From contig JBNMFK010000022.1 of assembly GCA_051269965.1 (NCBI GenBank), positions 1 through 20,817 on the forward strand: a DNA stretch of 20,817 bases. The letters are read 5' to 3'. The translations under genes were made by a program, and so were the position numbers. Of the stretch, positions 14,111 to 20,817 are shown piece after piece. How positions within the stretch are numbered: position 1 is the stretch's first letter; each line of letters opens with the position of its first letter. The stretch comes from Arcticibacterium sp051269965 (GTDB lineage: Bacteria; Bacteroidota; Bacteroidia; Cytophagales; Spirosomataceae). The notes under the pieces are model-generated. The model made no database searches, had not been told where the DNA came from, and saw only the letters and a program-made list of their open reading frames with translations.

Positions 14111-15760
14111 ATGAAAAAAACTTCAAGGTATATAATTATTGCCTTTATAGCATCCAGTTTAGCCTTAGTGGGCTTCAAATATGAAGATCGCTATTTTGAA
14201 ATAGCCAAAAACCTTGATATTTTTGCTACGTTATTTAAGGAGTTAAATGCCCTTTATGTGGATGAAATAAATCCAAACAAGGCCATGCGTACTAGCATTA
14301 CGGCCATGCTGGAAGAGTTAGATCCCTATACAAACTTTTATCCGGAAGATGATATTGAGGATTATAGAACACTAGCCACAGGGAAGTATAACGGTATAGG
14401 AGCTACTATAAGCACTATTTACGACGCACATACTGTGGTTATGATTTATGAAGGCTCGCCAGCAGATAAAGCTGGTCTTAAGATAGGTGATGTCGTAACA
14501 CACATCAATGACGTGTCGCTGGCGGGAAGAGATAGCGAACAGTTAGGTCGCTTATTGAAAGGGCAAACAGATACCGAAGCGAGTTTGATAATAAAACGTT
14601 ACGGAAAAGACAAGCCGATTGACCTTAAAGTGAAAAGAGCCGTTGTTAAAACACCTAACGTCCCTCACTATGGTCTTATAAATAACGACGTAGGCTATAT
14701 TCAATTAAGTGACTTTAGTGCCACTGCCGCAGCAGAAATCAAGAATGCATTTGCGGAAATGAAGGAAGATGGCATGAAACAGCTTGTTTTAGACTTAAGA
14801 AGTAATCCCGGAGGGCTACTTAATATGGCGATTGATATCTGTAATTTCTTTGTTCCGAAAGGAGAGCTGATAGTAGAAACAAAAGGTAAGGTTGGACAAT
14901 GGAATAAACAGTACAATGCTAGGTTTAATCCCATTGATACGGAGATGCCAATTGTAGTATTAATTAACAGTGGGAGTGCATCTGCCTCAGAAATAGTGAG
15001 TGGTACTTTGCAAGATTATGATCGAGGGGTAATAATTGGCCAGCGTTCTTTTGGTAAAGGACTAGTTCAGACGACAAGACCTTTGAGTTTTAATACCCAA
15101 CTAAAAGTGACTACTGCGAAATATTACATTCCCTCTGGAAGGTGTATTCAGGCAATAGATTATTCTCACAGAAACGAAGATGGCAGTGTGGGTAAGGTTC
15201 CAGATTCTCTGAAATCTACCTTTTATACAAAGAATGGTCGTCCTGTTTTTGATGGGGGTGGAGTAAAACCAGACATTTATTTGGAACCAAGAGTTTTGTC
15301 TGAATTGGCTAAACAGCTTATTAGCGAAGGGGTTATTTTTGATTTTGCCACGTCTTATTATTTCAATCATGAAAATAATATGCCATCTGAAAACTTTATA
15401 ATCTCAGATGAAGTTTATTCGGGGTTCTTGGCTTTTGTTAAGGAATCAGGTTTTTTATACAGGAATGAGGCAGAAGATGCTTTATCGGAATTAGAGTCGC
15501 TTGCAAGTAACGAGAAAGCTTACGCATCTTTAGCCGGGGCACTGGAACCATTAAGAACGTTGGTAAACAAAAAAAATGCTTCAGATTTATTTAGATTCAA
15601 AGAGCAAATAAAACATGAGCTGGCTTTAGAAATTCTAAGCAGATACCATTATGATAAAGTCATGAAATTTGTTTCCTTTGAAAAAGATCAGGAAGTTCAG
15701 GAAGCTCTTAAATTGTTTGGTAATATGAATCGTTACAATGCTATTTTGAAAGGGAAATAA
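14111..15760 (+). CDS. S41 family C-terminal processing peptidase (CtpA-type)
   Basis: This 549-aa serine protease has an N-terminal signal or anchor (about residues 7-21), so it works in the periplasm or at the membrane. A helical N-terminal region is followed by a PDZ domain (about 88-175; YEGSPADKAGLKIGDVVTHIND) and the S41 catalytic core: VGYIQLSDFS, LVLDLRSNPGGLL (225-237), SGSASASEIVSG and RSFGKGLVQT. From the spacing known for CtpB, the catalytic set is Ser291, Lys316 and Gln320. The C-terminal region, about 370-549, is helical and of unclear role. CtpA-type proteases trim C-termini and degrade envelope proteins. The gene precedes tsaB, with the stop and start codons overlapping by one base. 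Confidence 0.94.
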   Translation: MKKTSRYIIIAFIASSLALVGFKYEDRYFEIAKNLDIFATLFKELNALYVDEINPNKAMRTSITAMLEELDPYTNFYPEDDIEDYRTLATGKYNGIGATISTIYDAHTVVMIYEGSPADKAGLKIGDVVTHINDVSLAGRDSEQLGRLLKGQTDTEASLIIKRYGKDKPIDLKVKRAVVKTPNVPHYGLINNDVGYIQLSDFSATAAAEIKNAFAEMKEDGMKQLVLDLRSNPGGLLNMAIDICNFFVPKGELIVETKGKVGQWNKQYNARFNPIDTEMPIVVLINSGSASASEIVSGTLQDYDRGVIIGQRSFGKGLVQTTRPLSFNTQLKVTTAKYYIPSGRCIQAIDYSHRNEDGSVGKVPDSLKSTFYTKNGRPVFDGGGVKPDIYLEPRVLSELAKQLISEGVIFDFATSYYFNHENNMPSENFIISDEVYSGFLAFVKESGFLYRNEAEDALSELESLASNEKAYASLAGALEPLRTLVNKKNASDLFRFKEQIKHELALEILSRYHYDKVMKFVSFEKDQEVQEALKLFGNMNRYNAILKGK

Positions 15761-16452
15761 TGTCATTAATTCTAAGCATAGAAACTTCTACTAATGGCTG
15801 TTCCGCAGCTTTGCATTCAGAGGGGTCACTAATTAGTAACAGCGAACTTTTTGCTGAGCGTTCGTCTGCAGAAATGTTGACTACTCTTATCAAGCATGTC
15901 TTGTTTATATCGAAAAAAACGTTTGACGACCTAGATGCTTTGGCTATTTCAAAAGGTCCTGGCTCTTATACAGGTTTAAGAATAGGCGTAAGCACGGCTA
16001 AAGGAATATGCTTTGCAAAAGATATCCCTTTAATATCTGTGAACTCTTTAGATATCATGGTTGACCAAATACCTAAGTTTTATAATGGATTGATTTGTCC
16101 CATGTTGGACGCCAGAAGGATGGAGGTTTATTGTAAAGTTGTAAACCATTTAGGACAGGTATATATGCCTACCTCGGCTAAAATCGTAGACGAAAGTGCC
16201 TTTGAAGAATATTTGTTAGAACATAAAGTTTTGTTTTGCGGTGAAGGTGCAGATAAGTGTAAACAAGTTATACATAATGCGAATGCCCTGTTTTTAGGGA
16301 AAGAAGTAAGACCTAAAGCGGCTGATATGGGTAAGATGGCCTTTGAAAAAGTAAAGACATTAGATTATGAAAATTTATCGGAGTTTGAACCCTTCTATCT
16401 GAAGGAGTTTGTGGGAACTATACCAACGAAAAATAAAAAAGTCACGGCTTAA
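15760..16452 (+). CDS. tsaB: tRNA threonylcarbamoyladenosine biosynthesis protein TsaB
   Basis: TsaB is the non-catalytic partner of TsaD and TsaE in making the t6A37 modification of ANN-decoding tRNAs in the cytoplasm. The 230-aa protein has the ASKHA-fold opening ILSIETSTNGCSAAL, the family signature KGPGSYTGLRIG (65-76) and the dimer-interface AKGICFA. The start ATG overlaps the stop of the protease gene (TAATG), implying translational coupling. The last codons lie inside a hairpin terminator. TsaD and TsaE are not in the window. Confidence 0.95.
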   Translation: MSLILSIETSTNGCSAALHSEGSLISNSELFAERSSAEMLTTLIKHVLFISKKTFDDLDALAISKGPGSYTGLRIGVSTAKGICFAKDIPLISVNSLDIMVDQIPKFYNGLICPMLDARRMEVYCKVVNHLGQVYMPTSAKIVDESAFEEYLLEHKVLFCGEGADKCKQVIHNANALFLGKEVRPKAADMGKMAFEKVKTLDYENLSEFEPFYLKEFVGTIPTKNKKVTA

Positions 16453-16466
16453 ACCATGACTTTTTT
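16435..16466. terminator. Bidirectional terminator between tsaB and hpf
   Basis: Six A residues plus GTCACGG (16435-16447) pair with CCATGAC plus six T residues (16454-16466), with one C-A mismatch and a 6-nt loop. The A and T runs let it terminate in both directions. It sits between convergent genes, and the tsaB stop codon lies at the loop and right arm. Confidence 0.8.
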
Positions 16467-16483
16467 ATTTTTCAGTAATGAAC

Positions 16484-16840
16484 CTATTCTTCATCAAAGG
16501 GAGAATCTATTTCTGCTATTATTGGCTTGGTTTTACCTTTATCGGATTGCTTCTGTTTGACTTTTTTCACCTGCCTTGTTAAAACATCCACCGCTAAATC
16601 TGTAGCTTCTTCAAAAGACTCTCCTTCTTCTTTTACGAAGATGGTTTTGCCTGGAACATGAAGGTTCACTTCGAGTAATTTCTTTTGAACTGCTGATTTA
16701 TCTCCCTTCTCCAATTTTAAATAAACATCTGCACCAGTTATTCGATCGTGAAAATGATCTAACTTGTTTAGTTTTCTTTGAATGAAATCTACTAATGAAC
16801 TGTCTGCTGTGAAATGAACTGCATTTACTTTTAGTTTCAT
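16484..16840 (-). CDS. hpf: Ribosome hibernation-promoting factor, short form (HPF/RaiA family)
   Basis: HPF-family proteins bind the 30S decoding channel in stationary phase and keep ribosomes inactive or dimerised. The 118-aa protein shows the beta-alpha-beta-beta-beta-alpha pattern of the short family: MKLKVNAVHF, FIQRKLNKLDHFHDRITGA, ADVYLKLEKG, LLEVNLHVPG, then a long helix SFEEATDLAVDVLTRQVKKVKQKQ, ending in an acidic tail. It lacks the extra C-terminal dimerisation domain of long HPF. The gene follows a 222-bp non-coding stretch and ends at the shared terminator with tsaB. Confidence 0.92.
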   Translation of the reverse strand: MKLKVNAVHFTADSSLVDFIQRKLNKLDHFHDRITGADVYLKLEKGDKSAVQKKLLEVNLHVPGKTIFVKEEGESFEEATDLAVDVLTRQVKKVKQKQSDKGKTKPIIAEIDSPFDEE

Positions 16841-17062
16841 ATATGTTGGAATTTTGAGATAATAAATAAGACCAATAAAAAGACTTTTCGAGCCATTGGA
16901 TAGCTCTTACATCATCACTATGAAAGTAATGTAAAATGAAGCCGAAAGCAATTAGAAACCAGATTAATGTTTCAAATCTAGCATGGATATTTGGAGAGCC
17001 TCTGTGTTTGAGGAGGGCTTTTTCAAAGAGAAAGAATTGCGTTTTTTTAACTTATGAAGAGC
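16841..17062. other. Intergenic region upstream of hpf
   Basis: This 222-bp stretch lies between the stop of the Ig-like-repeat gene and the hpf start, both on minus. It should hold the hpf promoter, but no exact TAnnTTTG match was found. A minus-strand frame stays open from 17051 into hpf, but it has no ATG, GTG or TTG start. On plus, AGCCTC and GAGGGCT (about 16997-17019) form an imperfect hairpin with a T run and no gene to serve. Confidence 0.4.
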
Positions 17063-18619
17063 TTAATCCTCCGCTCCGAAATCCTTGAAATTTTTTCTTA
17101 TGGCGAAGTCATTCCCCATTTTTTTAGACTCCCATCCAGCGTCTAATTCTAAAGCTACAAGTCCTTTCAGGTTCATAGCGGTCATGAAGTTATCCATGTT
17201 TTTATTAAAGCCATTTTCTCTTCTCGTCGACTTTAGGGAATAATCACGAGCAAAAATGTCTCCTTTGGTTTGGATTTCATTCTTCTTTTCAATGATATAA
17301 TTAAGCCTATCTAGTATATCTTTCATTGACTTTCCAATGACCTCAGTGGCTTCAAGGGTACCTATGGTTAATACCGTGGTGCCTCCCACGGTAGATATGG
17401 TTCTTTGGAGAGATTCTTTATTCTTGGTAAAAATGGAAGATAGACCCGTAGTGGCACCTAATGTGGCATTTATGACAGATCTGTTTTTCTTTCCCTTTTT
17501 GGCCCTGTTATAAGATTTTTTAAGTTCATCTTCTTTCTCTTTAAGCTGCTCCATAAGTTCCCACGCTCTTACAAGTGTTCCTTTATAAAGGGCATAGTTT
17601 TTTTGATCCGTAACAGCCTCATTGATGGCATTTATAATCTTGAAATCAATACGTTTAACATCTCTTTTCTGAGTTTTATCTATGACAAAAAAATCAATAT
17701 AAAAGCTGACCGAGTCTGCTGGATCTTTAACAAAGTCGTAATCTGGTGTCCAGAAAAATTCATACTGATTTTTAGTATTTTTGACGAGGGTATGGTTTTT
17801 TATTTCGGAGTTATTAGAAAGGAAATCAAAAGTATCAATGTCCTCATCACCATTAGGATCAGAAAGGTAAAATCCAATATTGATGGTTTCATTCTCGTGT
17901 AGAACTACCTTGTTTATTTTAGGTAAAATTGTGATTGCAGGAGGTAAATCTAACTGTGTTGGGACTAGTTTTATTCTTCCTCTCGACTGCTTTTTGTAGG
18001 GCTGGTCTTCCACATAAAAGCCCACAAAATCTGGAGCATTCTGTAAGTTTTTGAATTGCTTATACGATGGTGACCAGTTTACTTCTCCTCTGGATGTAAT
18101 GTTCATACCTTCAGGGAGTTCTTCTACAGAAGGAATATAAACCAAGGGATCTTGATCTTCATCATAGACAAAAGAAGGGTCTATTTGATATCTATTCTGC
18201 GTATTATACTGAATATAAAAGGGCTTTAATTCAGAGACTAATGGTGCTCTATTGGTATGTGATACTATTAAATCCATAGTTCTAGAAACAAAATCGCCTG
18301 AATCAGATTTCGCCTCTACCAGGACTTGGTATATTTTTTCTTTCTCTATTCTTCCAACTAAACTATATGGAGGCAGCCAGCTAAAGTTACCTGTCGAATC
18401 AAATTTCATTCCTATTTGCTTCCCTTGGCTAATAGCCATCTTGAAAACTCGCCCATCTGAATTTCCTGAAAGAGATAGGGCGAAATTGGCCATATTTCCT
18501 TCTTGGAATTGGTTCCACTCTGGCACTCGGTCAGGAAAGGCTATTTGATAGTCTGCCTGAGCAATAGAAACAGAAATATTTGACGTAAAAAATATAGAAA
18601 GTACTACTAGAAATCGCAT
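17063..18619 (-). CDS. Secreted protein with three Ig/cadherin-like repeats and a helical C-terminal region
   Basis: I do not recognise a named family for this 518-aa protein. Residues 1-20 are a signal peptide (MRFLVVLSIF to SIA), so it is exported. About 20-325 contain three repeats, each with a strand ending FSWLPPY, VNWSPSY and FFWTPDY (W81, W182, W290) and calcium-site-like acidic loops such as YDEDQDP and LSDPNGDED. This pattern resembles cadherin-like or putative-Ig surface modules. About 340-390 is a charged coiled coil, 384-430 is rich in Gly, Thr and Ala and mildly hydrophobic, and the end is helical. The start at 18619 lies one base beyond the upstream gene's stop; an in-frame ATG at 18664 would overlap that gene and spoil the signal peptide. 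It is probably co-transcribed with the upstream gene. A structural or adhesive envelope role is inferred. Confidence 0.8.
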   Translation of the reverse strand: MRFLVVLSIFFTSNISVSIAQADYQIAFPDRVPEWNQFQEGNMANFALSLSGNSDGRVFKMAISQGKQIGMKFDSTGNFSWLPPYSLVGRIEKEKIYQVLVEAKSDSGDFVSRTMDLIVSHTNRAPLVSELKPFYIQYNTQNRYQIDPSFVYDEDQDPLVYIPSVEELPEGMNITSRGEVNWSPSYKQFKNLQNAPDFVGFYVEDQPYKKQSRGRIKLVPTQLDLPPAITILPKINKVVLHENETINIGFYLSDPNGDEDIDTFDFLSNNSEIKNHTLVKNTKNQYEFFWTPDYDFVKDPADSVSFYIDFFVIDKTQKRDVKRIDFKIINAINEAVTDQKNYALYKGTLVRAWELMEQLKEKEDELKKSYNRAKKGKKNRSVINATLGATTGLSSIFTKNKESLQRTISTVGGTTVLTIGTLEATEVIGKSMKDILDRLNYIIEKKNEIQTKGDIFARDYSLKSTRRENGFNKNMDNFMTAMNLKGLVALELDAGWESKKMGNDFAIRKNFKDFGAED

Positions 18620-18620
18620 T

Positions 18621-20075
18621 TTATAATTCTTCTTTTTTTGGGAAAACGACACAAGGAAAACCAAACAAACATCTTGTTTTAATCATTTCTACTACTTCTG
18701 GAGGTACATTTTCTTCCCAACCTTCTTCGCCTTTCCGTATGAGATCGAGCATATTATCTGTCTGTACGTCCAAGTTTTTAGGATTGTAGTGATTGATGTC
18801 TTCAATTTTATGATTGGCAATTAAATAACGATAAAGATCCATTAATTGCATAGACGGATTGAATTTCATACAATTAAGTATATTCTTATCTCTCCGTGTT
18901 GGGTATACATAAAGTTTCACTTTTCTGCTAAATAATGTAGCAAAAGACTCTAGAATACCACCAGGTAGATCAGTATAATGTTCACCTTGGAAGATGTATT
19001 CTAAATTTGGATAACCTATGATTAAGCCAATCTTATGTTGAGTGATTTTTGATAAATAAGAGACTAATTTATAATATTCATGATAATTTGTTATCATGAC
19101 CGTTTGCCCAAGTGAACAGAGTATGTCTACTCGGTCCAAGAAGTCTTTTTCATCTAGTTCATCTAGAAGTTTTCCATCCTTACCCTCTGCGAGAGATTGA
19201 AGTGTAAGCTCACTTACAACAAGCATATTCGCTTCGTCCACCTCGGGGTCTCTTAAATACTGCTTAACACCATTCTCGAGCATGTCTAAGTGAACATTTA
19301 TCACAGGGCAGAATCTACCTCTCAACACCACAATGTTCTTTTTATATAAAGATTCGGCTGGCTGTAGATTTTTACCATCTGGTCCAAAAAGGGCAACATC
19401 CGAAAATCCGTGCTTTACTAAGTGTAGACTCATTAGGCGGCTATCCACTCCTTTAAAATCTGACCCCTCAAAACGAATCATATCTATTTGGATACGTTCA
19501 GTATTTAAATTTTCCATTAAGGAAATCAAGAGTACCTCTGGATTTTCATAATAATAGGTACAGCCAAAAATGAGATTCACACCGATAATGCCTAGAGCCT
19601 GTTGCTGAAGTAAATTATCATTATCGTGCATGGTGATATGTATCACTACGTCATTATATGGCCCGCCCGGCTGAGTTTGGAACCTACAGCCCACCCAACC
19701 ATGGGCAGTATTGTTTCTATGATAATTTAGGGCGACTACAGTATTAGAGAAGGAGAAAAATTGGGTAGCTTCACCTCTTTTGAGATGTAGCCTTTCTTTC
19801 AGCAGACCATATTCATGATCTAACATGCTCATGAGTCGTTCCTCACTCACATATCTTTTGGATTTTACCTCCCCATAAATAGCATCTGAGAAGGTCATGT
19901 CATAGGCCGACATTGTCTTTGCAATAGTTCCGCTGGCACCACCTGATTTGAAGAACTGAGCAGCCACTTCTTGTCCCGCTCCGATCTCAGCAAAAGAACC
20001 ATAAATTCGTTTGTCAAGATTAATTTTAAGGGCTTTATCTTTGGTATTAAGACGTTTCTCGTGGGTCATGGACAT
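18621..20075 (-). CDS. Conserved cytoplasmic protein of uncertain function
   Basis: The 484-aa protein is soluble, with no signal peptide or membrane span. Its N-terminus contains the strongly conserved-looking blocks YGSFAEIGAGQEVA and GGASGTIAKTMSAYD, then TFSDAIYG. Further blocks are HGWVGCRFQTQPGGPYNDV and LGIIGVNLIFGC. I recall related proteins across Bacteroidota and some other phyla that carry inconsistent database labels, including nicotinate-nucleotide adenylyltransferase and TonB-dependent receptor. Neither label is supported here, since no HIGH-type nucleotidyl-transferase site and no beta-barrel features are seen. ATG at 20075 and ATG at 20069 (the third codon) are equivalent starts. 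It is first in a pair with the secreted repeat protein. An enzyme-like fold is inferred from the mixed alpha/beta composition only. Confidence 0.85.
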   Translation of the reverse strand: MSMTHEKRLNTKDKALKINLDKRIYGSFAEIGAGQEVAAQFFKSGGASGTIAKTMSAYDMTFSDAIYGEVKSKRYVSEERLMSMLDHEYGLLKERLHLKRGEATQFFSFSNTVVALNYHRNNTAHGWVGCRFQTQPGGPYNDVVIHITMHDNDNLLQQQALGIIGVNLIFGCTYYYENPEVLLISLMENLNTERIQIDMIRFEGSDFKGVDSRLMSLHLVKHGFSDVALFGPDGKNLQPAESLYKKNIVVLRGRFCPVINVHLDMLENGVKQYLRDPEVDEANMLVVSELTLQSLAEGKDGKLLDELDEKDFLDRVDILCSLGQTVMITNYHEYYKLVSYLSKITQHKIGLIIGYPNLEYIFQGEHYTDLPGGILESFATLFSRKVKLYVYPTRRDKNILNCMKFNPSMQLMDLYRYLIANHKIEDINHYNPKNLDVQTDNMLDLIRKGEEGWEENVPPEVVEMIKTRCLFGFPCVVFPKKEEL

Positions 20076-20323
20076 ATGAAGTGTTTCTTTTTGAAAGTTG
20101 GCTGTCTAGGTCCTCACTTTTTACTGTGAAATTTCCTGCAAATCTAAGGATTTTTGCTTTATTCATGCTCATAATTGACAATCTGCTTCGTATTTTCTGT
20201 GATAGTGTAGGAAGACATCAGTTTGGACCTAGGCTAGTGAAACAAGTCATTATTGGTGTATTTTGTTCAATAAAAACAAATTAGTTGTCACTAAAATATA
20301 AAATTTCAGAAATATTTGAATTT
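20076..20323. other. Intergenic region at the head of the two-gene minus operon
   Basis: The region is AT-rich and holds the 5' leader and the candidate promoter of the minus-strand operon. A short plus-strand frame across it (20081-20284) gives a peptide with no recognisable features and is not considered real. Confidence 0.5.
20139..20146 (-). promoter_or_regulatory. Candidate -7 element of the two-gene operon
   Basis: TAGATTTG on the minus strand matches TAnnTTTG exactly and lies 63 bp before the ATG at 20075. No TTG at 17-23 nt upstream was found, so the promoter call is moderate. Confidence 0.45.
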
Positions 20324-20635
20324 ATGATAAAAGTTATACCTCTTGTATTTATCGTACTTACACTATTTTATATTTATTCACAGTTAGACTTCAATGTGAA
20401 AACGGAAAATCAAGCTGGAAATTTTATATTTCCTCAAAAGTTTAGTCAGACAAACAGTGAAGGAAAGGCACAAAATAAAGCTCAGAATGTTTCAAGAATT
20501 CAGCTTCATGAGTCCTGTGAAGTTAAAATACTAAAGCATAAGGAAACGAGTGCTGTTATTTTTTTTGAAAAAAATAGATTTGAGCAGATCTGGTTTAAGG
20601 AAGAGTTCAAAAGCTGTGCAGTCAGGTTTCTTTGA
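20324..20635 (+). CDS. Possible small membrane-anchored protein, hypothetical
   Basis: This is an open frame of 103 codons starting with ATG. Residues 3-19 are strongly hydrophobic (KVIPLVFIVLTLFYIYS), giving one N-terminal membrane segment or signal anchor, followed by a polar region rich in Asn, Gln and Lys with two cysteines near the end. A TTG at 20285 would lengthen it by 13 residues. I recognise no family. It has no clear promoter, ribosome-binding site or neighbour on its strand. A second frame (20550-20756) overlaps its end and stays open past its stop, so a frameshifted longer gene is possible. It may also be chance coding. Confidence 0.35.
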   Translation: MIKVIPLVFIVLTLFYIYSQLDFNVKTENQAGNFIFPQKFSQTNSEGKAQNKAQNVSRIQLHESCEVKILKHKETSAVIFFEKNRFEQIWFKEEFKSCAVRFL

Positions 20636-20817
20636 TGCTGTCAAAGGCCAGCTCAAATTAAGTAATCCAGAAAAGGTATTTTGCCATTCGCTACTCAAAC
20701 TAATTCTGCTAAATGCGGAAAAGATCACTACACAAGCTATCTCAAGGACTAGGTAATTAAATGATGATTTAGATAAATGGGCGGATTTTAATGCTGTCAG
20801 AAAATGTAATTACCTTT
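20636..20817. other. Right-edge region without a recognised gene
   Basis: This is 182 bp of AT-rich sequence up to the window edge. It includes the tail of a plus-strand open frame that ends at 20756 and a 9-bp inverted repeat (20751-20759 with 20807-20815) that is within chance expectation. No RNA gene or terminator is evident. Confidence 0.4.

Noticed and set aside
14701..15370. Minus-strand open frames within the S41 protease gene
   Set aside because: They are shadows of the protease reading frame, which carries all catalytic motifs.
16850..17051. Minus-strand open frame with a membrane-like stretch upstream of hpf
   Set aside because: It has no ATG, GTG or TTG start and runs out of frame into hpf, so it is probably chance openness in AT-rich DNA.
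18620..18664. Longer N-terminus for the secreted repeat protein
   Set aside because: It overlaps the upstream gene; the ATG at 18619 yields a clean signal peptide one base past the upstream stop.
20751..20815. AGGTAATTA/TAATTACCT inverted repeat near the right edge, considered as a mobile-element end
   Set aside because: A 9-bp repeat within 65 bp is expected several times by chance in 20 kb, and no transposase or target duplication is seen.

Overview
The window looks like a chromosomal, mostly housekeeping region from a Bacteroidota genome, probably of the Cytophagales/Cytophagia type. The evidence is the AT-rich coding style, the near absence of Shine-Dalgarno sequences, repeated matches to the Bacteroidota promoter (TTG, 19-nt spacer, TAnnTTTG) and several lineage-typical families: a DUF4270 lipoprotein, a one-domain glycogen-synthase-like protein, a YtxJ-type thiol protein, and a MurF whose motifs match the MurF/alanine racemase fusion. 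No mobile element, CRISPR array, rRNA or tRNA was found.

Layout, left to right. A partial murF (minus) runs off the left edge. Divergent from it is a tight pair on plus: tatD and a secreted M1 metallopeptidase. Converging on these is a minus-strand pair, a DivIVA-domain/helix-hairpin-helix protein followed by folB, with their own promoter at the end of an upstream WD40 gene. The WD40 gene (minus) and a phosphopantetheinyl transferase (plus) share a 35-bp divergent promoter region. Next is a five-gene minus-strand operon read as glgA-like, DUF4270 lipoprotein, glmS, panC, ytxJ, with a clear -7 element and a 13-bp dyad upstream. Upstream of it lies an M61 metallopeptidase (minus).

At about 13.3 kb the plus strand takes over: rpmH (51 aa) with a textbook promoter and terminator, rnpA, a CtpA-type S41 protease, and tsaB overlapping the protease stop by one base. 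A bidirectional terminator overlaps the end of tsaB. Beyond it on minus are hpf and a two-gene unit: a conserved cytosolic protein of uncertain function and a secreted protein with three Ig/cadherin-like repeats. The right edge has one possible small membrane protein and otherwise no recognisable gene.

Functionally the window mixes cell-envelope supply (murF, glmS, DUF4270 lipoprotein), cofactor supply (folB, panC, phosphopantetheinyl transferase), translation and RNA processing (rpmH, rnpA, tsaB, hpf) and proteolysis (M1, M61, S41). I found no clearly new defence or mobile system. The most unusual items are the glgA-like gene that has lost its catalytic residues inside an envelope operon, the DivIVA plus helix-hairpin-helix fusion, and the operon of an unknown protein with a WxPxY-repeat secreted protein.
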